NCBI RefSeq assembly: GCF_028288225.1
Contig: NZ_JAQBOC010000018.1
Location: 1-64,000 of the forward strand
Length of the DNA stretch: 64,000 nucleotides
From: Mucilaginibacter sp.
GTDB taxonomy: Bacteria > Bacteroidota > Bacteroidia > Sphingobacteriales > Sphingobacteriaceae
Direction: 5' to 3'
The notes beneath the pieces are model-generated. The model had not been told where the DNA came from. It worked only from the letters and a program-made list of their open reading frames with translations, and searched no databases. This document shows, one piece after another, positions 1 to 9,376 of this stretch (its first letter is position 1; each line of letters begins with the position of its first letter). The position numbers and the translations under genes are program-made.

Positions 1-290
1 GTTGAAATATGGAAAACTGAAGGAGTTTCCCACATTCCAACACGACAAAGAAACAACAACGTTTTCTTTAACATAAACCTTCTATAATTGTATTTAAAAA
101 CTGTCAACTTATTTTAGGGAAGGTCAAGCGGAACACCCCGAACGTTATGAAACATGTTCATTATCAGGCTGTTCAATTTTAACAAACCTGCAAATAACTG
201 ATAATCAAACGATTTCAAATAAGCGTTGCAGTCTCGTCCTGAAAAATTGGTTCGGTAACGAATAGTTTGGGTATGAACAGAGCTGGCAGA

Positions 291-448
291 TTTAACCACA
301 GAGGGCACTGAGAAATCACAGAGCGCACTGAGCTTGTCAATTCGAATTAATTTAACTGAACAACCCATAAAATACCTGCGGCTTCTCAACTTAAGATTTC
401 TTTTTCTCTGTGTTCTGTGTGTTTTCTCTCCGCGTCTCCGTGGTTAAA
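291..448. repeat. Imperfect inverted repeat of the 'TTAACCACAGAGG...CACTGAG / CTCTGTGTTCTGTG...CCGTGGTTAA' type
   Basis: 291-332 tttaaccacagagggcactgagaaatcacagagcgcactgag; 401-448 reads as its approximate reverse complement (tttttctctgtgttctgtgtg...ccgtggttaaatt). Confidence 0.75.
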
Positions 449-521
449 TTTCACTACTGACAAAACACTGTCAGCACATTAACGGCTGCAACCACTTAAA
501 TTTGTTGTAATCGTTATAACC

Positions 522-1913
522 ATGTCAACCAACCCATTTTCCGAACGCCCACCTATCATCGAGCAGCTGCGAGCCGAAAGCCGCGGTCTGCCATCCCGAC
601 CGGCTAAAAGAAAAAGACTACCCGAGCCCACGCGACCCAGTCCCGAAGACAGTCATCGCCTGTTTACCATTGAAAACGGGAACCGCTGGCTGGAGCTGGC
701 CCGGCGCGAACCCGAAGCCAAAATGCTGCTTGGCGAGCTTTGGCACCAGGGCGAACTGTGTATGCTGTTTGCGGATACCAATATCGGCAAATCGGTACTG
801 GCTGTGCAGCTAGGCGAAAGCATTGCACGCGGGCAAAGCGTTGGGCCTTTTGCCTGCCAGGCGCCGCCGGCTCGTGTGCTCTATATCGATTTTGAGTTGA
901 GCCAGGCCCAGTTTGGGCTGCGGTACAGCAATGGCGAAGAGGATCACCTGTTTTCGGACAGTTTTTTCCGCGCACAGTACAATTTCATCCCCGATCCGCC
1001 GCCCAATGTCGACGAAAACGACCTGCTCATTGCCGCCATTGAATATAAAGTACATCTAAGTAAGGCCACCGTGCTCATTATCGATAACATTACCTGCCTG
1101 CGCGGCGGCACTGAAAATTCGGCGGTGGCGCTTTCGCTCATGAAAAGCCTTAAAGCATTAAAAACCGACCACAACCTGTCTATCCTCGTACTCGCGCATA
1201 CCCCCAAACGGCGCAACGCCACACAACCCATCAGCGCCGACGACCTGCACGGCAGCAAGCTGCTCATCAACTTTGCGGACAGCGCCTTCGCCATCGGCAA
1301 AAGCACCATCGACACTGATCTCTGCTACCTGAAACAAATAAAGCAGCGCAACACCCGCCAGCGCTACGGTCACGATAATATATGCCTGTGCCGCATCCAA
1401 AAACCTGGCGCGTTTTTGCACTTCACATTCGAAGGTAACAGTGCCGAACGCCATCACCTGCTCAGCCGCACCGCCGCAGACCGCCGGCAATTGGCTCATG
1501 AAATAACCACCCTCTCCGCCGCCGGCCTCAGCCAGCGCGACATCAGCAAACAGCTAAATATAGGCCTGGCCACAGTTAACCGGCTTATCAAATGTGCGGA
1601 TGTGCGGATGCGTGGATGTGCGGATGAGGAAGGATCCGCGGATGATGAAAGATGTGCAGGTGAAGAAGGATATGCAGGTGCCCTAATGACCAATGACGTA
1701 ATGACCAATGACCAAAAAGCAACGCCCAGTGCGCGCCCCAACCCCGCCTGGGGCATGAAAACGTCAATAATTGACATGAAGCTCTCCCCGGCACTCCTTG
1801 AACACATAAAACAGACAACGATGCGCGAAAACTCCATCCAGGGAAAAAAGAGCAATAACTTTAATCAATCAATCACTTCAACGGGTGCCGAAGCGAATAA
1901 TGGCGGACCGTAA
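522..1913 (+). CDS. AAA family ATPase, RepA/DnaB-like (mobile-element type), with C-terminal HTH
   Basis: 463-aa ORF; P-loop-like FADTNIGKSVLAVQLGESIA, Walker B VLIIDNITCL, LAHTPKR; HTH-like GLSQRDISKQLNIGLATVNRLIK. Confidence 0.75.
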   Translation: MSTNPFSERPPIIEQLRAESRGLPSRPAKRKRLPEPTRPSPEDSHRLFTIENGNRWLELARREPEAKMLLGELWHQGELCMLFADTNIGKSVLAVQLGESIARGQSVGPFACQAPPARVLYIDFELSQAQFGLRYSNGEEDHLFSDSFFRAQYNFIPDPPPNVDENDLLIAAIEYKVHLSKATVLIIDNITCLRGGTENSAVALSLMKSLKALKTDHNLSILVLAHTPKRRNATQPISADDLHGSKLLINFADSAFAIGKSTIDTDLCYLKQIKQRNTRQRYGHDNICLCRIQKPGAFLHFTFEGNSAERHHLLSRTAADRRQLAHEITTLSAAGLSQRDISKQLNIGLATVNRLIKCADVRMRGCADEEGSADDERCAGEEGYAGALMTNDVMTNDQKATPSARPNPAWGMKTSIIDMKLSPALLEHIKQTTMRENSIQGKKSNNFNQSITSTGAEANNGGP

Positions 1914-2094
1914 AGCAATAAAATAATTAGTCCGTAGCTGGAAACTTTAGTTAGCGGGACTACGGTGAACCCACATCTTTTCAGAACCCCATCAGGGTTT
2001 AAGGTCGGTAGAAAAAGCACCCGATAGTTAGTTCGGGCCGCAGGTCATAGGTGTTCCAAAGATTAAAAAAGCGTTGGGATGTGCGATTCCCTCC

Positions 2095-2205
2095 CTTGGG
2101 AGGGCGGAGGGAGGGGTTTCTGCGCCATGCTTTTACGCATGATTATCAGCGGTATGCCAGTTCAAGAAACCCCACCCTTCCCCGCCCCAAGGCGGGAACC
2201 GACTT
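2095..2205. repeat. G/C-rich imperfect inverted repeat (ccctcccttgggagggcggagggaggggtttct ... agaaaccccacccttccccgccccaaggcggga)
   Basis: Arms agggaggggtttct and agaaaccccaccct are near-exact reverse complements. Confidence 0.65.
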
Positions 2206-2266
2206 TAGGAGCTCATGAATGCCTTAAAAACAAAACACTATATTCATAATCGCACAGGGCCACAGC

Positions 2267-2755
2267 TTGCATTGCTCGCCTACCCGCAACGCGGCACAAA
2301 AACATTTTCATAACCAATTAACCCCCAAAACCATGACCGGTGAATTTACTGCCTGGTGCAGCCAATACTACCACCTCACACAGCTGTTTTCAGCGCGCAA
2401 TGAACGCTTCAAAAACCTGTTAGACAATGCGCCGCCTTATACAGAGCAAAGCAATTTAAGCGACTTAGACGCCATAATCAGCTATAACCGCAAGGTACAA
2501 GCCGCTAAAGCCAAGGCAGACAAAACTTTTAAAGATCTGACAGATACCGGGCACACTATCCTGATGATTATGCAGTATTTTGAAATACCACCCCGCACCG
2601 TGCTCACCGGCGAAATACCCGGCGAACTGGAGTATGAGATCTGGGCCAATGAAAAGGATGAAATTTTTATCGGCAAAATCAGGGACCTGCCACAAGAGGC
2701 GGATAACCCCAATATTGTATATATCAAATGTTGGAATGGTAATAAGGGTGATTGA
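2267..2755 (+). CDS. Hypothetical protein (real start possibly internal, MTGEFTAWCSQYYH)
   Basis: 162-aa ORF, uninterrupted, no recognised domain. Confidence 0.5.
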   Translation: MHCSPTRNAAQKHFHNQLTPKTMTGEFTAWCSQYYHLTQLFSARNERFKNLLDNAPPYTEQSNLSDLDAIISYNRKVQAAKAKADKTFKDLTDTGHTILMIMQYFEIPPRTVLTGEIPGELEYEIWANEKDEIFIGKIRDLPQEADNPNIVYIKCWNGNKGD

Positions 2756-2804
2756 GGTTGATTGATAGTTTTGCACAGGAAGTCACGAATCGCATTTGCG
2801 CTTT

Positions 2805-2996
2805 TGCTAACCTTTCGGATGCTCGAAAGGGTGAATACTCTCATGGCGTCATTGCGAGGAACGAAGCAAACTCTGCACAGGACAATCAAGGAACCTCAAT
2901 GTTTGGGGAAGGATACCGCCGCATGCATCGTGGTTACTTAGCAGGCGGGGCACTAGTAGCCCACCTCTTTTGGCTTGCCCGGATACTAGCGCCAGA
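2805..2996. repeat. Composite of dispersed repeats (cgtcattgcgaggaacgaagcaa...; ccacctcttttggc...gcgccaga)
   Basis: 2960-2996 recurs inverted at 8903-8940 (shared tctggcgc and gccaaaagaggtgg blocks). Confidence 0.65.
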
Positions 2997-3005
2997 ATAA
3001 GGTGC

Positions 3006-6000
3006 TTATAAAGAAATCATTTCAAAAAGCTTTTCAACGAACTCCTCTTTACTATGCATCTCTTTTCCTTCGACAATGTCCAATGACCATTGAAGAAATG
3101 CCATGTCGGTTCCATTTTCGGGAATCATTCTAACCCTATCTAAAATCAGTGTTGAATATTTGTCCTCAAGGTCAACTAACCAAGATAACTCAACTGGCGA
3201 ATGCTGATCCAACCTTGCCCGAGATTCAGTCAAGCGCCATAGATCATAAATGATCGTTGTATAGACGGCCTTAACGTCATTTAGTGATGTCTTGGTAAAT
3301 TTGAGTTCCGGTAAAAAGAGCAGCGACTCTTCGTCCGGTAGAATTGGAATCGGCATCACGATATCCAAACCCGGTTCCGTGCTGACTTCCTCGATATAGT
3401 CTTTGGAAAATCTAAGGCCAGACCGTACAGTATCATTGTCAACAAAAAACACACTGTAAAAGTGAATATCCAAAACTTTAAGCGGCTTGAGTAATAAGCT
3501 AAATCTCAAAAGTTCGTAGCCATTGGTATGATCCAAATTTGCAACGCCGAACGTCGCAAAGGTTAATGTATCAGTTTCTTTAAGTTGTGTCGGCAGGTAA
3601 AACACCAGATCAGTTGACGAGGCTATTTCCTTAAGTATTTGTTTAACCCTATTCAACTTACGGTCATGAAAACTATCCCACCATTCGAAAACGGCATTTT
3701 TTCCGACCGCCTTAGGCTGCTGTGATTCTATTGGTTCATGGTGAAGAAAATACATGACTGTTTGATAGAGCCTGTTGTACCAATTTGCTTCATTGCTTAA
3801 AAGCTCTGAATTGTCAAAGTACTGAAAAGTAAGTTTTTCAATAGTGCTAAAAGCAACTTGCATCTTTTCGAGGTCGAAGTAAACTGCTTTCAAATTGATG
3901 GTGCCAATATTTCGGTCATTATCCTTTAAGGGATTAACTATATTCTGAAATTGGCTATTAAGATTTGAAAGATGTACGAGCCAACTATCGATAATTTTTT
4001 GGTCAGCCTCGTAAGTTTTTATATCAAATACTTTTGTTTTATAGCTTGGGAAAGGCTTTCTGACCGTTAAAAGAGCCGATAACTTTTCCCGTTGCTTGAT
4101 CATCGGTTCGATGGTCGCAAGTTGTTTCTTCCTATTTCTTTCGATCAGTGAATCTAGGAAACGAACGAAAGGTTTAACCGTTTCAATCGCTTCGGCCCTT
4201 ATATCTATGATGCCTTTTTGCCAATCAAAAACTGATGATGCCGCATAATTTTTAAGGATCGTTGATGACCAGATTACGTTAAGATTTACATCAAAAAGAC
4301 TTCCAATAGATTCGAGCGTCATTCCCTTGTTTGAGTTCATCCGTACGATGGATACCAATTGCTCGTTGGGAAACGGCAATAAAATAGCTTGGGTATTGTA
4401 TTTATCGTAGTAAGGCAGGAAAGATGAGATCGTTCTAATCCGGTCAACACTAAGGTCATTTGCCTGGTTAATCTCATCATCACGAAGGAAATAATTGATC
4501 GTTATTTCATCCCCCTCTTCCATGATCGTTATCGAATCTGTTTTAACTTTTAAAAGACTAATGATTTCAGATTTATTTTTATTTATAAAATCACGATACT
4601 TTTCAGGATTCTCAATCCTACAATAAACAAATAGGTCTTTGCTTTCCGTAACTGGCAAATCCACCAGCTGGCGAATCAGGTGTTCCCGCGTGGTTTCTAT
4701 TTTCAAATGGAATGTCAGTTCTAATTTGTTAAACCACTTGTACAAGAACTCCAGGCCTTCATAACTAACGATTGGTGCACTTCTTGACGGCAAAGCCAGG
4801 CTTAAGGCAGAACCAAATTGGGAAACCCCTGTGTCTTTCAATGTATATTCAGGGAGTTTTTCAGCGATCTCGGCAAGTTTGCGAAAATTCTGCCCGCCAT
4901 CATCGCCAAGCATTTCTCCGAATTTTTGCAGCGTTTTTAAATTTGCGAAAGGAATTGAGTCATAAACGAAGATCTCAATCCCTCCCCCGAACTGAGCTTG
5001 GTCAAAAAAAGACTTATTTTTCAACCAATATGTTTGCGGTTCACCATGAAGAATGCCATCAAAGGCGGCGGCCATATCAGCAAAGGACCCGTTGATCAAC
5101 AGACCTGCCAGTTCTTTGTAAAATGCAGGCCTTTCGGAGTCCTTAAGCATACCTGGTGCATTAGCAAAAAAGTCGTATTTATCCTCCCCAAGTAATGTGT
5201 AGACCACCATCAAAGTATCTGCAATAGATACGAAATCATGTAGGGCATTTTTTATGTGCTCCGATCTGACGGGATGTAAACCCTCTACATATTGTTGGTC
5301 AAAACGAATGAAATACTCGCTTTCCAATTCCTGGAAAATCGCACCGCGATCCTGTTCAAACCGTATCGTTTTATTAATATATGATATCAGTGTTTTGGTT
5401 TCTACCTTAAGGTTAAGGCAATCAGCGACGGCTACGATTCGCAGTATCTCCAATTTAGCCGCAGCGCTGCCCTGCCGGGTAAGCTCTTTCAACTGCTGCT
5501 TGATACGGTCTTCGATCATCTGGCCACGGGTCAACAGGTAGGTGTATTCAATCAGCAACCCGTGGTCTTGTACCTGCTCCCATACAGGTTGCCAGTTTAG
5601 TGAACCTGTATATAGTTTGTTTTTTTGTTTAAGCTGTTGATATATCTCTTTGGCCTCGGATTGGGACAATTGGATGTCTATTATTTGAAGACCGATCCTT
5701 GATATGTCCGCTCCGTACCGGTACCAATCTTCATATCTTGAAGTGATCAATAATTTTACGGGGAGGTCTGCTATTTTCTCTGCAAGAACTGACCAATAAG
5801 AAATTGTGCTATCTAATCCGTCAATAACGATTAACGGTTGCTCTCCGATGACAATCCTCGCCGTCAAAAATTCCTTGATAGCGTTTACTTGTTCCCAGTT
5901 CACGCATTGGTATAACTGGTAAATTTTATACTGTTTTGAAAGATCAAACCCCACCTGCCATGCTAATGTTGACTTACCTTGCCCGCTCGATGATCGGATC

Positions 6001-6905
6001 ACAACTGCATCGGTTTCATTCAGTTTGGTATTGATCTGTTGTTCCCAGCCTTTTCGTCGTACAGGCAACTGGTCGGCTATGTGTACCGGTTTGGCGGCCT
6101 TCCCTTCAAAATAATCATCATTAGACTTTCCTGTTGTCTGGTAAATTACCGGGGCGAGCCAATTGTGTCGCCAGGCAAGATTTACCGGGGCTTTGGAAAA
6201 TGAATCCGTAACCGTTATCAGTAACTGCTGGATATCCGTTCTGAAAATTTTTGAACGCCCCTTAGAGCGGGTAAAGGCAAAGTAAAATAGCGCTTTAAAG
6301 TACTGGTCTTCGGCACCGACATTTACATTCCAGTTTTTCAATAGTGATAACCGTATCTTTGAAAGAATATCGTTGAGATTATGTTTTTCGTAAGAGATGC
6401 GACTTAGGAACCTTGCAAAATCGATATGCCTGTATCGTTCTCCCAAGCTGTTTAATTTTTCTGCCCAAAAAGCAAATGCGCCACCAGTTATTTTCCCGGA
6501 GATCAGTGCATGAAGGTTTCCGTCAGAGATCTTCATATTATAAACTAACCTGAAATTGGCCGTCGGTTCCAAAGCATATACTTCAAGGAAATTTTGCAGG
6601 ACACCAAGTGTCCAAAATGTCCCTGCATTCAGCGGATTCTGTGACGATTTTAACTGTATATATTCTGCCTCTCTTGCATCGGGTTTACGCTCTGAAACAA
6701 CATCAAGATCTTCCAGCCCTTCCAGATGAACGTATTTGTCGCCACTGTCGGCATTAAGCTTATCTAAAAGGATTAATACTGCATAGGCGATCTGAAACTC
6801 TGTACCCCTAAAATTGACAGCACCACCGGATCTTTTGTGTTCGATCTGTTGCAAGTAAGAGGCGAGTATTTGTTGAGTGGTAGTTGATTCAGGCGGTAAA
6901 TTCAT
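3006..6905 (-). CDS. Putative anti-phage STAND NTPase with N-terminal Cap4/DUF4297-like nuclease domain (Avs-like)
   Basis: 1299 aa; N-term GTEFQIAYAVLILL...LEGLEDLDVV...EAEYIQLKSSQ (D-ExQxK nuclease pattern); P-loop VVIRSSSGQGKSTLAWQVGF; Walker B PLIVIDGLDS; LLITSRYEDW; long helical C-terminus. Confidence 0.7.
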   Translation of the reverse strand: MNLPPESTTTQQILASYLQQIEHKRSGGAVNFRGTEFQIAYAVLILLDKLNADSGDKYVHLEGLEDLDVVSERKPDAREAEYIQLKSSQNPLNAGTFWTLGVLQNFLEVYALEPTANFRLVYNMKISDGNLHALISGKITGGAFAFWAEKLNSLGERYRHIDFARFLSRISYEKHNLNDILSKIRLSLLKNWNVNVGAEDQYFKALFYFAFTRSKGRSKIFRTDIQQLLITVTDSFSKAPVNLAWRHNWLAPVIYQTTGKSNDDYFEGKAAKPVHIADQLPVRRKGWEQQINTKLNETDAVVIRSSSGQGKSTLAWQVGFDLSKQYKIYQLYQCVNWEQVNAIKEFLTARIVIGEQPLIVIDGLDSTISYWSVLAEKIADLPVKLLITSRYEDWYRYGADISRIGLQIIDIQLSQSEAKEIYQQLKQKNKLYTGSLNWQPVWEQVQDHGLLIEYTYLLTRGQMIEDRIKQQLKELTRQGSAAAKLEILRIVAVADCLNLKVETKTLISYINKTIRFEQDRGAIFQELESEYFIRFDQQYVEGLHPVRSEHIKNALHDFVSIADTLMVVYTLLGEDKYDFFANAPGMLKDSERPAFYKELAGLLINGSFADMAAAFDGILHGEPQTYWLKNKSFFDQAQFGGGIEIFVYDSIPFANLKTLQKFGEMLGDDGGQNFRKLAEIAEKLPEYTLKDTGVSQFGSALSLALPSRSAPIVSYEGLEFLYKWFNKLELTFHLKIETTREHLIRQLVDLPVTESKDLFVYCRIENPEKYRDFINKNKSEIISLLKVKTDSITIMEEGDEITINYFLRDDEINQANDLSVDRIRTISSFLPYYDKYNTQAILLPFPNEQLVSIVRMNSNKGMTLESIGSLFDVNLNVIWSSTILKNYAASSVFDWQKGIIDIRAEAIETVKPFVRFLDSLIERNRKKQLATIEPMIKQREKLSALLTVRKPFPSYKTKVFDIKTYEADQKIIDSWLVHLSNLNSQFQNIVNPLKDNDRNIGTINLKAVYFDLEKMQVAFSTIEKLTFQYFDNSELLSNEANWYNRLYQTVMYFLHHEPIESQQPKAVGKNAVFEWWDSFHDRKLNRVKQILKEIASSTDLVFYLPTQLKETDTLTFATFGVANLDHTNGYELLRFSLLLKPLKVLDIHFYSVFFVDNDTVRSGLRFSKDYIEEVSTEPGLDIVMPIPILPDEESLLFLPELKFTKTSLNDVKAVYTTIIYDLWRLTESRARLDQHSPVELSWLVDLEDKYSTLILDRVRMIPENGTDMAFLQWSLDIVEGKEMHSKEEFVEKLFEMISL

Positions 6906-6928
6906 ATTAATTTAGGATTTTAAATGGT

Positions 6929-8824
6929 ATGCAATATAATTCATTGTCACCAGTAAACAGTACATCGGTATTTATTGATTATTTTTATCACAAATATTTA
7001 AGCCTATTGGATACCGACATTTCATTATCAGAGCGAACGTTTTACGCCCTTGTAGATCAGGAAGAGATGCCTTACGCTGCTACTGATGCCATTGATCTAG
7101 CCAATGAGGTAGTTATCCTTTATAAGGACGAACCATTATTTGATCGAACGCCGATGGCGGTAGAGTTTTTTTGCTTTATGTCATTTCCCGATGACGAAGG
7201 GCATTTTAATAGCTTAACAGCTGCCGGAATAGAGCGACTATCGTCAGATGCCGCCGCTGTTTACTTAAAAAAGAGAATTACTCAAAGCCCCAACCTTTAC
7301 TCGATCAGCCGATACGGACATATTCTGTGGGAGTTTCACAAGTCATTCCAACATGTTAAAATAGCAATAGAATCCTACCTGCAGGTTGCAAGATCTTGTC
7401 TTTCAAAGCTTTCTAATGATGAAAAGTTTTTCAGCCCTTTTAAACAATCGTTTCAACAGGCATTGATATTAAGCCTGAATTTAAAATATAAATCAGGCGT
7501 TTCTGGCGCTACCAACATTTTAGAGAAGTTTATCCAAACGAGAACTGAGTTATGGATGAAAGAAATGATCATAGACCATTTACTTTCAAAAGCAAAAAAG
7601 ATCTTAAAGGCAGTCAACTTATTACCTTTTGTGGAAGAAGTCAAGGGCAATCCTGTGCTGAAGGGATATTTCCAGGCGAAAGAGATCCATCTTTGTGCCA
7701 TCAAGGTGGCCAACTACTATAAAACAGGCGATGCACTGCTACTTTATGAACAGTTGGGCGATAAAATAAGGGCTGATGCCAATGGCAGAAAAGACGATAA
7801 GACCGGACTGGTCGTCATCCCACACCTTGCCGAAGCAATGAAATATTACCGGTTCGCAAAGGCTGATGAAAAATTTAAGGCGACGGCCAATGAGCTTGCT
7901 TTGTTTAAGAAAAAAAGAAAACCGTTTGCCCGGGTCAGAATTCCCTTGAGTGATACGTTAGGGGTACAGCTATTCGCGATGAACGAGCGAATTATCAAAT
8001 GGATCAGCGCTGTACCGAATGAAGCGCGACTTGTTGTTTTAGGAAGTGACAATAGCTTTCTTCCCAGGTTCGGGACATCAGCGGCGGTACATAGCAGTAG
8101 ATCGTTAACGTCATTGTTTACGGTTTATCAATTCGATAAGAACCAAAATTCAAAACTTTTAAAAGACCAGGCTAAGCCGAAAAACGACGCCGATACGACG
8201 TATCACGCTCAATTTCAATTAACTGCCAAGCAAATTATAGTTACCATTATGCATGAACTCATTAAGAGCCGGCAGTTAACCGTCGAAAAGATGGACGAGC
8301 ATTTCAGAAATAATTGGATAGGAATCATTCATCAGGCGGAAACAGACGGAAAATCAACCCCGATATGTTTTTATGACTACATACGCCCAGCATTAATTCA
8401 TTATTTGGAACAAGTCACTAAATCTTTAACGAATTCAGGTGAGGCCGACTTTATTGTGTGTATCGATGCCATGGTCATCAGGTTGGAGTTTCTTTTGAGA
8501 AGTTTATTTAAACTCAAGGAAATCTCAACGACCACGATTGACACTGCGTCAAGCGAGTTACGGGAGATCTATTTGCCGGAATTGCTTGAACGGTCGAAAG
8601 AACTTAAGGTATTAGCTGATCAGGAGTATCAGGTATTAAATTACTTGTATACGAAAAGCGGGCTTGACCTGCGCAACAATATTGCACATGGCTATTTTGA
8701 TATAAAATCTTATACCATCGAACTGGCCGATATGGTTTTCTGGTCTATAGTAAAACTTGGAGAACATCTTTTTCCAGAGTTCAATTTAGACAAACAAGAC
8801 CATACAAACGCAAAAAAAATGTAG
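6929..8824 (+). CDS. DUF4209-like protein with C-terminal HEPN-type motif
   Basis: 631 aa; C-term KSGLDLRNNIAHGYFDI (Rx4H) followed by a hydrophobic helix, resembling DUF4209 'LRNxxAHG' proteins. Confidence 0.5.
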   Translation: MQYNSLSPVNSTSVFIDYFYHKYLSLLDTDISLSERTFYALVDQEEMPYAATDAIDLANEVVILYKDEPLFDRTPMAVEFFCFMSFPDDEGHFNSLTAAGIERLSSDAAAVYLKKRITQSPNLYSISRYGHILWEFHKSFQHVKIAIESYLQVARSCLSKLSNDEKFFSPFKQSFQQALILSLNLKYKSGVSGATNILEKFIQTRTELWMKEMIIDHLLSKAKKILKAVNLLPFVEEVKGNPVLKGYFQAKEIHLCAIKVANYYKTGDALLLYEQLGDKIRADANGRKDDKTGLVVIPHLAEAMKYYRFAKADEKFKATANELALFKKKRKPFARVRIPLSDTLGVQLFAMNERIIKWISAVPNEARLVVLGSDNSFLPRFGTSAAVHSSRSLTSLFTVYQFDKNQNSKLLKDQAKPKNDADTTYHAQFQLTAKQIIVTIMHELIKSRQLTVEKMDEHFRNNWIGIIHQAETDGKSTPICFYDYIRPALIHYLEQVTKSLTNSGEADFIVCIDAMVIRLEFLLRSLFKLKEISTTTIDTASSELREIYLPELLERSKELKVLADQEYQVLNYLYTKSGLDLRNNIAHGYFDIKSYTIELADMVFWSIVKLGEHLFPEFNLDKQDHTNAKKM

Positions 8825-8995
8825 GAGTTCAGTTTGCAGAACCCAACTACACCACAAACCTGCTGCAATACCTTGTTCAACCGGTGTAGTTGAACCCCCT
8901 CCTCTGGCGCGAGAATGCAGCCACGGCCAAAAGAGGTGGAGTTCTCGTGTACCGCTGACAGGTAGCAAGCTTTACTAACAAGCGTGCTACTTTAT
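8823..8995. repeat. Intergenic palindromic repeat cluster containing the inverted copy of the 2960-2996 repeat
   Basis: 8903-8940 tctggcgcgagaatgcagccacggccaaaagaggtgga; also ggtgtagttgaacccc / ggttcaac motifs. Confidence 0.6.
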
Positions 8996-9035
8996 TTATT
9001 ACCACTACCTCCTCTGCTCCCCCTTGCCGGAATAA

Positions 9036-9212
9036 TCAATCGCCTGACAAAGCCCAAATTAAACAAACCACCCATCCGGCTATAGTCCATCCGAAGAATG
9101 GATTGCAAAAGGCTATTGCGGTCGCATTTTTCTTTTTACGGCCAATAATAGCTGGCAGGAAATAGCATAGTCCGGCAACTATTAAAACTAAACAAGCCAA
9201 AAATATATTCAT
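9036..9212 (-). CDS. Small membrane protein, superinfection immunity (Imm_superinfect)-like, 58 aa
   Basis: Not in the ORF track. Translated: MNIFLACLVLIVAGLCYFLPAIIGRKKKNATAIAFCNPFFGWTIAGWVVCLIWALSGD*; typical TM-RKKKN-NPFFGWTxxGWxxxLIWAL layout. Confidence 0.7.
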   Translation of the reverse strand: MNIFLACLVLIVAGLCYFLPAIIGRKKKNATAIAFCNPFFGWTIAGWVVCLIWALSGD

Positions 9213-9266
9213 TGCAGCAAGGTTTATCCGAAGCTACTTAAACTTATCCAAATAACAAACTTCCAG

Positions 9267-9295
9267 GCCGGTTCAAGCAGCCCCCTTGAACCGGC
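9267..9295. repeat. 11-bp stem palindrome gccggttcaag-cagcccc-cttgaaccggc
   Basis: Perfect inverted arms; same core as the termini of the element at 17721-17971. Confidence 0.8.
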
Positions 9296-9376
9296 GTGGG
9301 TTGCGGGAATACGCAGGGTCTCCCCCACGGGAAACCCTGCTAAAACGGAGCATGTGCCACGAAGTTTTAAATCTTT

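Noticed and set aside
664-1855. Antisense ORFs 664-975, 810-1055, 944-1315, 1158-1499, 1496-1855, 1588-1818
   Set aside because: Lie opposite the well-supported RepA-like ATPase in GC-rich DNA; no domain signals.
4772-5541. Plus-strand ORFs inside the STAND gene (4772-5095, 4998-5195, 5254-5541)
   Set aside because: Antisense to a convincing 1299-aa coding sequence; compositionally meaningless translations.
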